Source: Xenoacremonium recifei (taxonomy: Eukaryota; Ascomycota; Sordariomycetes; Hypocreales; Nectriaceae). Taken from it: 64,000 bases of DNA. Below, one piece after another: positions 43,684 through 54,620 of the stretch; the first letter of the stretch is position 1; every line of letters begins with the position of its first letter. A program made the translations under genes and the position numbers. The notes beneath the pieces were generated by a model that did no database searches, was not told the origin of the DNA, and saw nothing but the letters and a program-made list of their open reading frames with translations. The stretch lies in the NCBI GenBank assembly GCA_012184525.1, contig WOFQ01000062.1:124001-188000 (forward strand), read 5' to 3'.

Positions 43684-44492
43684 AGCGGGCGGATGTTGTA
43701 TACTAGAAGAAAGAATCGGCATATAAGAGTTTTATTCCAGTCCAGTCAATCAAAGCAGTCCCCTTTTCTCTGTGCAAATGTGTTTTGTTGCCAATTGATA
43801 TTCAGCGCCAATGGCTGTAGCGAAATTCTCTCAGACGTCCTGCTTAGTCGGTCCAAGCGACTGATGGTGAGCAAAGTGGGACAAAAAGAGCGCGGATATT
43901 TCGGCATTCAATCCTGGAAATCTGGAGATAAATTCGGTAATTGATGCGTTTCACTGGCCGGTATCTGGCAGAGGCGAACATGGAGTTAGAGCGGCTGATT
44001 TGATGCCCCTATATCGCGCCCGAGTCATGCCTGAGGCTGTCGCGAATTCCTCACCGTTAGTTACCGACGACTTGCGGTCTTTCTTGGCAATGAGACACGA
44101 GACTCACTCGTGACTCTCTTTCTGCTCTTCAACCACAAACATTCAACAGGTTCATTATTTTTCATTTGTTCTTTTAGGATTCCCATAAAGGGTTAAAAAG
44201 GCAGGAGAGATTGGTGACTAATTTTTTTTTTTTTGCGCCATTGGACTTTCTGCACTTCCATTTATGTTTGTTTGGAAGGCGCAACTGAAAAATTGCTGGT
44301 ATGAATGAAAGATGATCTCGCCCCTTTGCCAAGACTCCAAGCTGAACATCATCTAGGCATATTTCCACTTTCAAGGGCCATCTTCCCGCGTGTCATTCTT
44401 TTTATCTTGAGTACGTTTTTGCTTCAACTTCCGTCCGCGTTCGCGCCACTCCCATCCCCGAATCTCTCTGTTCTCTACCAGGAGCTAGCCTC
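43684..44492. other. Intergenic: complex I subunit 3' flank and SET gene promoter
   Basis: AT-richer spacer with a run of about 14 T at 44222-44235. No gene was recognised. It holds the 3' UTR of the upstream gene and the promoter of the Gln-rich SET locus. Confidence 0.45.
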
Positions 44493-47400
44493 ATGGAAGA
44501 GAATCAAGATGGAGACAAGGACAAGGACAAGGACAGCCGGCGAGGTCTCCGTCGGAAACTTGCTGACATTTTGCCAAGCTACCTTGTACCACCCTCTTGT
44601 ACGGCCGCCGCTTTAGCACACATTGTTGTTTGTTTCTGAGTCTTTCTTTTAGGGCGAGATCAGGAGAAGTTGGACCAGGAAGAGGCCGAGGCGCAGCATC
44701 GGAGGCAAAATTACTTCGATCAACAAGGCAATTTATATCGAGGACAGTATTTTCAGGTTGAGCCGCGAGGGGTGTATTATCAAACACAGACGCAATATCC
44801 GCAACCGGCGTATATCCAGGAGCAGCAGCAGCAGTAGCATCAGCAGCGGCAACAACTAGGCGCTTCACCAGAGTACTGGAAGCAACAATATTCGGGAGTC
44901 TATCCGGGGTATCAGCCTGCACCAGTTCGAAATCCATCAGGACCACTACCCAACTACGGAGGTACCTACAGGCGGAACTGGGATCCGGAGAAAATCACAA
45001 AGCCGTATTTCCAGCACCTGGAAGACCTCGATCAGGAACATACGCATCAGCAGCAAACGTACTCAACTCAATATCGGCGCGGTAATACAGCACTGCCCCT
45101 GAACCTGCGCCGACATAATATACATTCAGTACCTCCGGGATTTTACCAGCAACGGAATCCGCAACTGCCGCGACTAGCCTCCGAACAACACCGTCCGGAT
45201 CAAGATCAGCGCTTTGATGGAAAAGGAAAAGCACCCATGAATCCGCGAATGCCTACGCATGATCAACATCAGACTTCAGATCAGTATCAGCACGGGAACT
45301 CGCAAGTACCGTTGAATCTACGTCGAACCTCAAATAACCAGCAAGAGGGCTCGAATTAGCAACGGCCCTACCCGCAGCATCAACAACAGACCTCGGATCA
45401 GCAACGGCCTTCTTCTCATCAACAGCAGGTCCCGTATCAACATCAATCCCCTGGCCAACATCAATCCTCGAGTCAGCAACAATATTCTCCGAGTCAACAA
45501 CAGTCTGTTGGCTAGAAGAAACAGGCCTCGCACCAGCAAGGGTCCTCAGGTCATCAGCAGCAGGGCTCTCAGCAGCAGCAACAGTCCTTGCACCAGCAGC
45601 GAACATACAATCAAGAGCGGTATTCAAGTCGTCCACACCTTTCCAACCAGGGGCAGTCCTCAAGTCAGCTAGGGCCTTCAGGCCAGCAACAATCGTCGAG
45701 CCAGCAACAGTCCTTAAGCCGACCACAAGCCTCGAGCCAACCACAGTCCTCAGGCCAAAACTAGTCATCAGGCCAGCAGCAGTCCTCGAGCCAACAACAA
45801 TCTTCGAGCCAGCGACGATCTTCGCATCAACGAGCACGACACCCACCGCTCACGGGATCCCAGGACCAGCAACAGTCTTCGGACCAGAAACAGTCTTCGG
45901 ACCAGCAACAAGCTTCGGACCAGCAACAGTCCTCGGGCCAGCAACAACTGTCGAGTCAAGGGCAGTCCTCGCATCAGCGGCGATCCTCGCATCAGAGAGC
46001 ACGACACTCGCCGCCCACAGGATCCCAGGACCAGCAACAGTCCTCAGTCCAGCAACAAGCCCCGAGCCAGCAACAGTCCTCGAGCCAGCAACAGTCCTCG
46101 AGCCAGCAACAACTGTCGAGCCAAGAGCAGTCTTTGCATCAAAAAGAACGACACCCTTCACTCACAGGATCCCAGGTTGAACGCCCACAGACCCCACGCC
46201 CACCGAGTCTCGCTCACGCCTCAGATCAAGTAGACCGCTATCGTCAAAATACGTATGGACGCTTGACTCACGAGCAACGCTCCTACGGTCATCTTCACCC
46301 CCCAGACCGGTTCAAGCAGTGGACTCCCCAGCAAGGGCTTCCTCGCCAACGACAACGTTCTAAGCTGTCGGTTCATTAGAAAGACGACGACGAAGAGGTT
46401 TCTTCGAAAAGTTCTTCTCTTCAAGGGCATACGGGGCTATCGTCTGGTTCGTCTTCGAACAGTCAGACGTCTCGTTCTGACAAAAAACAACCACCCAGTC
46501 GATACCGGCGGCCAGCGCGTTCAAATCAAAAGTCGACTGCATTTGCTAAGGCTGGGCCTGGGCCGGCCACTCGTCAACATCGAGAAGAGCTAAAACGAAG
46601 GCCTGCGCCGAAGCCAGATCCAGAGCTGTATTTTAGTCGCAGACTGAGGTTCAACCCTAACATCTTCAACTTTCCCCCCGAGCAGCTCATTAGAGAAGAG
46701 GACGAAGAGCGGGAAGAAAACGGTACGTCATATCAATTCCAAAAAGTCATTGTGGCGCTCGTAGCCCCGGCGTTCCGTTGGCGATGATCCGATGCAAACC
46801 CCTTGATGCCTGATTGGGTGTCCTTGCGCTCGCTTATGTTACGATCTGGAAATTGATCTCGCGACCATGGACTCATTGCTAACTCGTACCAGAATTTAGG
46901 AAAAGGATGGGCAAAAAAGCCTTCGTCAACGCCTGGAATTATCCTGTTGATCCATCCTCGAAGACGCCACCGTTCTTTGGCATTTCGCAAGCCCGCGACA
47001 TCGCGATGACTACGCCAGTTCCAGCACCAGTTCCAGCACCAGTTCCAGCACCGATTCCAGCACCGGTAACGACACCGGTACCAGTACCGATGGAAACGCC
47101 GCCTCCACCTCCCAAGCCTCCCCTGCCGCAAAATTTTGACGCTCTGGCTATCGAGAACACGGGCTTGGACCGCCAGCTTGGCGTCTTCGCGCGCCAGGAC
47201 ATGCCGAGAGGCCACCCCGTAGTTGTAGAGGAGCCCATGATCTCGTGCATCTTCTGGCGTCAGCGGAAGGGCAAGAAGACAGTGGGCGAGGCTTGGACCA
47301 AGATGAGCCCCAAGAAGCGCGCCGATTTCCGCAATAGCTTCACTCCGCTCATGGAGCTGCCTCTTGACCCAGTCCCCAGTGCCGCCACCCGTCGAAAGCT

Positions 47401-47872
47401 CGAGGACTTCATGAGAGGCTACGCCTTCTGGGATGGCCGGGCGACGAATGCCTTCATCTTCCTGCTGGGCTCGCACATGAACCACGCTTGTGCGACATGC
47501 GCCAATTGCCAGCACTATGTCGATCCTGAAGAGCCGAACAAGATGACTATACGCCTGAACCGCGATGTCAAAAAAGGGGAGGAACTCTACATCAATTACA
47601 ACAAAACAAATCTGCCCTTCGGGTGCGCTGTCTGTAATGGAGATCGAAGGGGGAAATTCCTGGCTGAAGCTCTGAAGTCTCAGGGCGGTTTCAGGTCTAT
47701 GTTCAGGATCTTCAGGCCGCATAACTACGAGGTGGAGGAGCGGCGGTCCTCGACGCGTTCGCTTGATGGCCGCTCACAAGAAGAGCGCTCAAGCAAGGCG
47801 TCTTCACCTGATCGGACATCAGACCGCATCAATATACCGTTCCGCAAACCTCGGCAAGCGTCCGATCCTTAG
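44493..47872 (+). pseudogene. SET-domain gene with long Gln/Ser-rich region and five in-frame TAG codons
   Basis: Three exons fit one phase: 44493-44598, 44653-46722 and 46893-47872 (1,051 codons). Exon 1 begins MEENQDGDKDKDKDSRRG. Exon 2 is Gln/Ser/Arg-rich and has exactly five in-frame stops, all TAG, at 44832, 45357, 45513, 45762 and 46377; I found no TAA, TGA or frameshift. Exon 3 encodes a Val/Pro/Ala hinge and a SET domain with GSHMNHAC, ELYINYN and a post-SET-like CAVC. Between the last TAG and MGKKAFVNAWN (46907) there is no Met, though the frame stays protein-like through a properly spliced intron. The locus is either decaying through CAG-to-TAG changes or expressed by stop recoding (RNA editing or readthrough). 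A shorter SET protein from 46907 (321 aa) is the alternative. Confidence 0.6.
45500..46180 (+). repeat. Degenerate Gln/Ser repeat tract inside the SET gene
   Basis: A run of short units of the type SSxQQQ. On top of these lies a longer unit (SSHQRARH..TGSQDQQQSS) present at about 45813-45864 and 45978-46029, with a more divergent third copy at about 46124-46175 (LHQKERHPSLTGSQ). Spacing between copies is about 165 and 146 bp, so the tract grew by tandem duplication. The fourth TAG aligns with a Gln of the repeat unit. Confidence 0.75.
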
Positions 47873-48274
47873 TAGTAAAAGGTAACACTTCGCCGGAAAC
47901 CACACTTGAAGGAGGCAAAGTCTCAAAAGCAGGAGCTAACTTCGACACGGGAAAATGATTCAGGAAGGATGAAGGGAGTAATGAGCTCGTGTTGGCGTCG
48001 ATCAAAGGTTCTGCATTGCGACAGCCTGCACATGTATTGGAAGAGGAAGCATTTTTGGCGTCTTGAAATGAACCCCCATCGTCAGCGTACCATATTCATT
48101 ATTCATTAGACAGGTAGCAGGGAAATGAAAAGCGACAATGCTTCTTTATTGTACTATCATTGTACCCATTGTCATCAGCCACTTCGATAGAGGAATTTTC
48201 CCTTCTACCAAAACCAGTCCTTTTCGCCCGTAAATGTCCGTGAATGCAGAAACCACCCCAAGACCGCAACCTTC
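47873..48274. other. Intergenic between convergent genes
   Basis: The 3' flanks of the SET gene (plus) and the ribosomal protein S15 gene (minus). No gene was recognised. Confidence 0.5.
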
Positions 48275-48598
48275 TTACTTGAGGGGAATGAAACGAGAAG
48301 AGTGAGTGGCACCAATACCGGGTCGACCGTGCTTGACGGGCTTGCTGTGAGGGGGTTAGAAAACTGTAGTTCATGACTCGGGGAAAGCCAGTCGGCGGCT
48401 CGTGGGGATGGGACGCACTATGAGATAGAGAACTCAGCCAGGTAGTGGCCGACCATCTCAGGTCGGATCTCAACCTGGTTGAACTCCTTGCCGGAGTAGA
48501 TACCAATAACGCTGCCAATCATCTCGGGGACGACAATCATGTCTCGGAGGTGGGTCTTGACGAGGTCGGGCTTCTCGTTGGGCTTGGCCTCCTGCTTG

Positions 48599-48630
<32 letters not shown>

Positions 48631-49077
48631 CCGTCGCTTCAGACCACGGTTGATCCTGCGGCGGGCACGGGCGTGGACGACATCTCGGAGCTGGTCGGAG
48701 CTGAGGTCCAGGAGGCTGTAGAGGGAGCACAATATCAGCATGATTTGTTCGACGCCTCCTTCTGCGATCATCATCCTCCCCAGCCTTTACTATCCAACGG
48801 ATTCGGTTTCCTCGTCGTCCATTGGTGTGCGTGCGGGGAGATGAAATGTCGTAATGGGAGCAACGTACTTGTCAAGGTCGATTCCTCGGTAAGAGAACTT
48901 TCGGAAGGCTCTCTTCTTCTTGAGCTCAGCGGCCTCCTCGGCGTTCTGTATTCTCACTGGTTAGCCACAGGGCTTTCGACAGGGCGTCTCGCGGACGGCA
49001 GGGCAGGGCGCAGGCGCATCGGCGGGATATTGACGAGGGTCGTCGAGAGGGAGAAAACGTACGTATTCGTCAGCCAT
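48275..49077 (-). CDS. RPS15: 40S ribosomal protein S15 (uS19)
   Basis: Four exons, 49077-49063, 48945-48869, 48715-48419 and 48344-48275, encode 152 aa, the expected size. Exon 1 codes only for MADEY. Conserved blocks include KKRAFRKFSYRGIDLD, VHARARRRINRGLKRRPMGL, HLRDMIVVPEMIGSVIGIYS and the terminal YKPVKHGRPGIGATHSSRF. The third intron begins inside a TAC codon (TA|GTGCGT), which hides the C-terminal exon behind an apparent stop. The protein sits in the head of the small ribosomal subunit. A very short first exon is common in ribosomal protein genes. Confidence 0.96.
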
Positions 49078-50908
49078 GATCGCGGTGTTGTGTTGTGTGA
49101 ATTCGCTGATCTGTCGAAAAGCGAATATGAGGGCCGGGATGGAGTCGTCGTTTCTTCGAAGGGCTCGTGGTCGCTTGGATGGTACGGGTTGGGGCCAAAA
49201 TTTCGGCAGTAGGGTTTTCGTGCCCTTCACCCCTCACGTCATGTGACTTTGCTGGACTGGGTTGAGTGTGTGCGCGAGAAAGCCCACATTCACCTCACAC
49301 TGGAACCGAGTAATCCACATCCCGGAATAAATATTACCCGAGTACCCGCCCCTCTCAAGTCGACTCTCATGGATTGCACGGCATACTTGTAGAGCTCGAG
49401 CGATCTACAGGTCTTCATTTGTTGTCGTACACGTGAAGCGGGTGAGTCTCGGAATGTTTCCTCCGCGCTCTCGTGTTGATTCACGTGCCGTCGAGGGCTG
49501 TAGATGAAACCAAGGCTTGCATTGTCGTGTTGTAGGTGTACAAGCACGAAGTCAGACTGTGATTCGAGATGCATCTGTAGATGGACGGGACCGTTGGTCG
49601 TGCAGCCGCCGTCATTCCGCCGCGCTTCGGCTCCGAAGCCCTCCGTCACGCTCCGGAGGCAGGTGCGGACGGCAAGCGGCATGAGGAAGGAGGCGGCTTA
49701 CATGAGTCGCAGATAAGGAAACCTCGTATTCAACAACGTCCCTTCTTCTCTGTAACTTCCTCCATCAATTCTACCACAAGCATCGTCCTCACCGCTCCGA
49801 GATGTCTTCAAATCTCTTCTCCCTCAATGAGATCTGATTGCTGCCCCTGCTTTCGTCTGTTGTTCGTGCTCTGCCGTCTCACCTGACCCAAGCGGGCTGT
49901 TACGCCGTGCAACTGGCCAAGGCTTGGCCTATGTTCTTGGCCAAGACCTCACTATTCCTGCGACAATGCAACCGCTGACCCTCTCCGGTCCTGAGCGAGC
50001 AAGCCGGCCATGGCAAGTCTAGATATGGATTGAACGGCATGGAAATGTGGACGGAGTCTTGGCTGCTCTGATTCTCAGGAAAATCGGCCCGGCCTTCTCC
50101 CCCCGCCGCTACGGAGCACGCATTGCCAGCGGAGGATGGCTTTCCTTGGGTTGTCTGGTTCTGAATCAAAAGCCGAGTAGGCCTTTCCTGGAGCGAATTG
50201 CAACTCGACGGTACCGGCATTGCCCAGCCTGCCCAGACAGCGCCATGGCTCTTGGAAACTCTGGGCACGAAAAGACGCTTCCCTGGCTCGGGTCTTAGGC
50301 GTCTTGGCCGCTGGAGCATCAGAAACGGGCGCGTGCTTGCCACTGGCCTAGCGAGATCACAAGCGGCAATGCCCAGACTTACAGCGGGCGACGTGGACAA
50401 TGCAACAGCGCAATCCTAGGCTTGGCATGGCTCGGCAGTCCGCCCGTGATGGGATTTCGCCAAGCCTCGACCACGCCTACAAAGACCTCAGGAAGGACTC
50501 CCGGGAACACCAGCGCTACAGTGGTCCGCTTGGCTTTTTGCCTGGCCTCTTCGTCCGCGTCTGACATGGATCGATTGCCGTGCTTCTGTTTTGCTCAATA
50601 ACTCGGCTGCCCTCGCCCTCGTCCTCGTCCTCAATCCGTCCGGATGGCCTCCCTCGCCTCGTCTCGTTGAGCCTCGTGAGCACCCCTCCGCCTGCGTTGT
50701 CACGGCTCCGCCCGGCCAGTCGCCTTACGATAGCCTCACGCGCCATCCCGGACTTTGGCGGCTCATGCGCAGGTGGAGGAGAACTGCCCCCTCAGCAGTG
50801 CCGCCACAGTAACTGCCTCGACGTTCTTCACTTTGTCGACGATTGTCGTGCTCGACTCGGCCTGCTCTTGGCACACTTCAACTCAGGGTTAAACCTCACC
50901 TTTATACT
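49078..50908. promoter_or_regulatory. 1.8-kb divergent region: RPS15 / membrane protein
   Basis: No coding gene was recognised between two divergent starts. The first part should hold the RPS15 promoter. Open frames around 49.9-50.4 kb are Arg/Pro-rich and overlap on both strands. The last 300 bp are CT-rich, leader-like. Confidence 0.4.
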
Positions 50909-52054
50909 ATGTCGTCGTCGTCAGAGCCGTCCCCGGCTACTGTCACTACCCTGACCGAAGCATCGAGAACCGAAACGACTCTGAGTAGCTTCTCGACTCC
51001 ATCGCCATCACCACCCCCACCCCCAACGCCGTTGGCCACCACGACAGTTCTCGAGAACTATCACGAAACCGAGGAGACATACCCTCCATTGACAACGCAT
51101 TGGACGGCACCGCTCAGCTGTACCTGGACCTACAATGTTGATAACCAGCCTCAACCTGGCGCTACCGGGGCCGTTGCCTGGCTGGACCTGGAGCCAGTGA
51201 ACAATGCTAGCACCTTGAGTTGCTATCCCGATGGCATGTTCACCGATGGGCGGACAGGCACTTTCAGCCCGGCGACTTGCCCTAATGGATGGACAACGGT
51301 GACAGTTTTTGTCAATACAAATGAGGTCAAGGACAAGGCAACCACAACGGCAATATGCTGCTCGTCGTAAGTGCTCAAACGATGATTTTGTCCCGACAAA
51401 ACACAAAGCTAAGGATTGAATAGGGAATACTACTTGGATGGCACGCATTGCAAGCGTTCGGTCCCAACCGTGCTAGCTGTACCAATCACGTATAATACGA
51501 CCGCGAGCACCTACGAGGTCATGACACAGTCGACGACAACGCTGTATAGCGCGACGATTGCCGTGTACACCATCAAAGCATTGTTCCAAGAACAAGACAA
51601 GGAGATGCTCGGAATCTCGGGTGACGACGATATTGATGATGAAGATAATAGCAACCCTCTTGACCTTGGTGCCCGCATCGGGATTGGGATTGGAGTTACT
51701 GTTTTCGTACTGTTGTTGCTTGCTGGGATTGCGCTTTTCTTTCATCGCCGAGATCGGAATCGGTCAAAACGCTTTAATGAAGTACATGCTATGCGAGATC
51801 GAGGTAGGCATTGGTGCGCCGATGATGAGGAAATGTCCCAACGTCGCCCTAGTCATGATGTTGAACCGCCGCCGGCATATGAACCTGCCTCAGAGAGAAA
51901 TGGGGCCGACGACGACGAGAGCGAAGACAGCAGCTCACCGCGAGACGATGAGATTCGGGTTCTCAGAGTCCAGAAGGAGGCTATACAACGTCGTATTGAA
52001 GAATTGGAGCGGGCTGATACTGAAGGCAACGAAGAAAGGAGTTCTGCAACATGA
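50909..52054 (+). CDS. Single-pass membrane protein, Ser/Thr-rich ectodomain, unknown
   Basis: Two exons, 50909-51366 and 51424-52054, encode 362 aa. There is no clear signal peptide at MSSSSEPSPATVTTLTE. A Ser/Thr/Pro-rich start precedes a region with spaced cysteines (LSCTWTY, LSCYPDG, ATCPNGW, ICCSS, THCKRS) and possible N-glycosylation sites. One transmembrane helix (IGIGVTVFVLLLLAGIALFF, about residues 238-258) is followed by HRRDRNRSK and an acidic Ser-rich tail ending in a short coiled coil (EIRVLRVQKEAIQRRIEELE) and a PPPAYEP motif. This is a common fungal layout for surface proteins, with the helix as signal anchor; the function is unknown. Confidence 0.82.
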
Positions 52055-52280
52055 AGTCATGATGGGAGTGATTGCAGCAGTGATTTGATGGGAGCGGCTT
52101 ATTATGATACCACTTTTTGCGATTTAGGCATGTTGGTTAGACGGTCCTATTATGATTCAGGGGATATATACATTTTTATGTCTTGGTTGGTGCACGAAGG
52201 TGCTACCAAAAACAAAAATATTTACAACTAATTATCACAAATGACATTCAATATCATGCTTGGGCATATACTAGCCAACA

Positions 52281-53330
52281 TCAGATCTCCGAGAACACTG
52301 ACAAGCTCGAGAGCGCCTTTCCAGGATACGCAAACATGGTGTTGGACTCGCAAGACGATCCCAGAGCCTGGTTGTCAACCCACGCCGGTTCCCAGTAGAA
52401 GAGACCAACGCCATTGCTGACGCCTTCAACAACGGCGGCAACGTCCTTGACGAACTCGACTTGGCCGGCGGCGGAGAAGGGGATGCTGGTGAGATCCGAT
52501 GGGAACGCATAGGCGGGCGAAGTGCACTCTGTTGGCCAATCCGTCTCAGCGACGACAATCTCCTTGCCCCAGTTGCTGGCCAGGTTGGTGAGTGACGTCT
52601 TGAGGCTGGAGAGCGTGGCATCCGCGTTGTAGAAGGGGTAGTAGGAGACGCCCATCATGTCGAAGTCAGAGGTGAGCAGGGGACCTTCGCCCAGCACGGT
52701 CGAGTAGAACCACTCCTGGGTGGTCCAGTCCCAACCATTGTCGAGGTGCAGCATGATCTTGGGTTGAGGGCTGAGGTTAGAGTCCTTGATGCCCCAGGCC
52801 CCCGAATGCAGTAGCTCGGCCACATTGTACATGTCACTGCTCTCACCCGTGGGCCAGAGCAGGCCATTGGTGATCTCGTTGCCGACGGAGATGATGTCTG
52901 GATAGATACCCGCGGCGGCGAAGTCGTTGGACACGGCCAGCGTGTAGTTGTAGAGCATCCATGTGAGATCACTGATGGCTGTTGGCCAGCCAGAGGGGAT
53001 CGTCTGGTCGCTGGGATCGGCCCAGGTGTCGCTCAGGTGTAAGTCGAGGTAGAGTCCCATGCCCTGAGCCTTTGCGCGCTTGGCAAGCGCGAGGTTGTAG
53101 TCGAGGTTGTAATCACCAGAAGAGCTGACCCAGACACGCTGACGGACAGTGTTGACACCTGCGTCGGCGAGGATCTTCTCGAGAGCCTCAGTAGTGCCGG
53201 ATGACGTTGAGTAGGAGATGCCCGAGTCCTCCTCAATGCCGACAGAGGACCAGTCGACACCGACGTATGTGAGAGCGGCCGAGGCCACGGAGGCCATGGA
53301 GAATAGGGCGAGAGACTTTGGAGATGCCAT
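52281..53330 (-). CDS. Secreted arabinogalactan endo-beta-1,4-galactanase (GH53)
   Basis: A single exon of 349 aa with a signal peptide (MASPKSLALFSMASVASA). The mature enzyme begins LTYVGVDWSS, typical of GH53. The acid/base Glu is in SVGNEITNG (Glu152) and the nucleophile is in VVAETDWP (Glu262). VRQRVW and LDLHLSDTWADP are further family blocks. It cleaves beta-1,4-galactan side chains of pectin outside the cell. An AT-rich TATATAT lies about 136 bp upstream on its strand. The gene converges with the membrane-protein gene, 226 bp apart. Confidence 0.95.
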   Translation of the reverse strand: MASPKSLALFSMASVASAALTYVGVDWSSVGIEEDSGISYSTSSGTTEALEKILADAGVNTVRQRVWVSSSGDYNLDYNLALAKRAKAQGMGLYLDLHLSDTWADPSDQTIPSGWPTAISDLTWMLYNYTLAVSNDFAAAGIYPDIISVGNEITNGLLWPTGESSDMYNVAELLHSGAWGIKDSNLSPQPKIMLHLDNGWDWTTQEWFYSTVLGEGPLLTSDFDMMGVSYYPFYNADATLSSLKTSLTNLASNWGKEIVVAETDWPTECTSPAYAFPSDLTSIPFSAAGQVEFVKDVAAVVEGVSNGVGLFYWEPAWVDNQALGSSCESNTMFAYPGKALSSLSVFSEI

Positions 53331-53465
53331 GGCTTACACTCAATATATGCCCTTAGTAACAAGTAAGTACAATGAACGATGGGCCTGGGTCCTGCCGAGG
53401 GTAAGAACTGGAATGGAGAGAACAAGGCTTGAGCATCTTCAGCTGCCGAGTCCCGTCCTCTGGTC

Positions 53466-53472
53466 TATATAT
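53466..53472 (-). promoter_or_regulatory. TATA-like element upstream of GH53 gene
   Basis: TATATAT, about 136 bp upstream of the galactanase start codon on the minus strand. The spacing is plausible for a fungal core promoter; no further support. Confidence 0.3.
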
Positions 53473-53852
53473 TCGCATGCTACGGCACTGGCCATTGCAG
53501 CCTCCGCGTATTCTGTTCTCGCGATGGCTTCTGATTGATGGAATAGAAGTCCGTCTGTTAGAGAAGCCGGCGAGAAGGTGGGTTCGGTGGAGAGACGGCG
53601 GTGGTCCGTCCCGGTGATTACTCTGTTTCACGGAGCACGGGGAGGGGAAGTGGAGACGGGAACTGATGATTCGTTTATCTGAGATGGTCATCCGGCTGAA
53701 TGTATAAATAGGCAAAGGTAGAGGTCGAAGGAGGGAAAAAGCTCCGGAGATGCAGCTGATCATGAGGGGAAGGGGAGTTCATTATTCAATCGAGATGGAA
53801 ATGTGGATGGTGGAAAATGCATTGCCGAGAGCGGGTAGACGTGATGCCGGGC

Positions 53853-53872
53853 TGTTTCCCTTTTGGGAAACA
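53853..53872. repeat. Perfect inverted repeat, 8-bp arms, 4-nt loop
   Basis: TGTTTCCC-TTTT-GGGAAACA. It could be a binding site for a dimeric regulator or fold as a hairpin in a leader transcript. It sits about 520 bp upstream of the galactanase and 750 bp upstream of the tubulin gene. Confidence 0.6.
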
Positions 53873-54620
53873 ACAGACTTGGTCGTGGATGAACTGTTTA
53901 TTAAGGTAAGGGCGATCACGACAGTAAAACCACTCCTTCCAGATGGACTGCAGCCTTTATATCTGTATTAGAAATCATCATGCTGCATTGCAGACATGCT
54001 TTCCAGTCAAACCCTGTCTCCCCCGTAAGCTCTGCTTGCTTTTCCAGCACGTTCGCAACCAGCCCTGAGCGTGCAATCCTCGTGGGACAGGCTGTCAGTG
54101 AGACATGATTGATGCACGACCACGTGTTGTGTTGGCTCCTACTGGCAGCTCCTGTACCTTGCATGGCGATATCGAGCGCGAGAGTGAGAATCTGCAAAGG
54201 GTTCCTCTTCCCTCCCGTCCATTCCTTATCCCCAGTGCCACATCACTGAAGACCAGCCACCCCCTGTAAGATAGCCTGTAGCGCAGCCCCTGCCAGCCCA
54301 GCAAGCGCCTTCAATTGGCGGTGAGGGGGCCCGCGGTACTTGCACTCACGCAGGAATTAGGCGTGGGGCCAGGTACCGCTGGCAGGAACTGCTGTGCTCA
54401 CCACCCTCCACTGCACCTTTCGGGCCTCCTTTTGGCGCCATGTTTCCCTGATCGACCCCGCCAAATGCCCACAACAACTCCAAACATCCACCAGAAAATC
54501 ATCACCACGCCCCTTCTTCTTCCTGCTTTCAGCGCTGCGCGCCTGCTTATACCTCCTCCGCCGCGGCATTGACCTCACGATAGCCTCTACCCGCCAGTAC
54601 CTGCATCTCATCGCGTCACG

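Larger units (their letters stand above)
53331..54620. promoter_or_regulatory. 1.3-kb divergent region: GH53 galactanase / alpha-tubulin
   Basis: Both promoters lie here. A perfect 8-bp inverted repeat occurs at 53853-53872. The part next to tubulin is CT-rich, as in strongly expressed fungal genes. No gene was recognised. Confidence 0.45.

Noticed and set aside
45253..46161. Long open frames on the minus strand across the Gln-rich tract, encoding Val/Ala/Gly/Leu-rich proteins
   Set aside because: They are antisense images of the CAG/TCC repeat units; the composition is explained by the repeat and no start context or domain supports them.
49900..50400. 166-codon minus-strand frame upstream of the membrane-protein gene
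   Set aside because: Random-looking composition and overlap with plus-strand frames; probably leader or promoter sequence.
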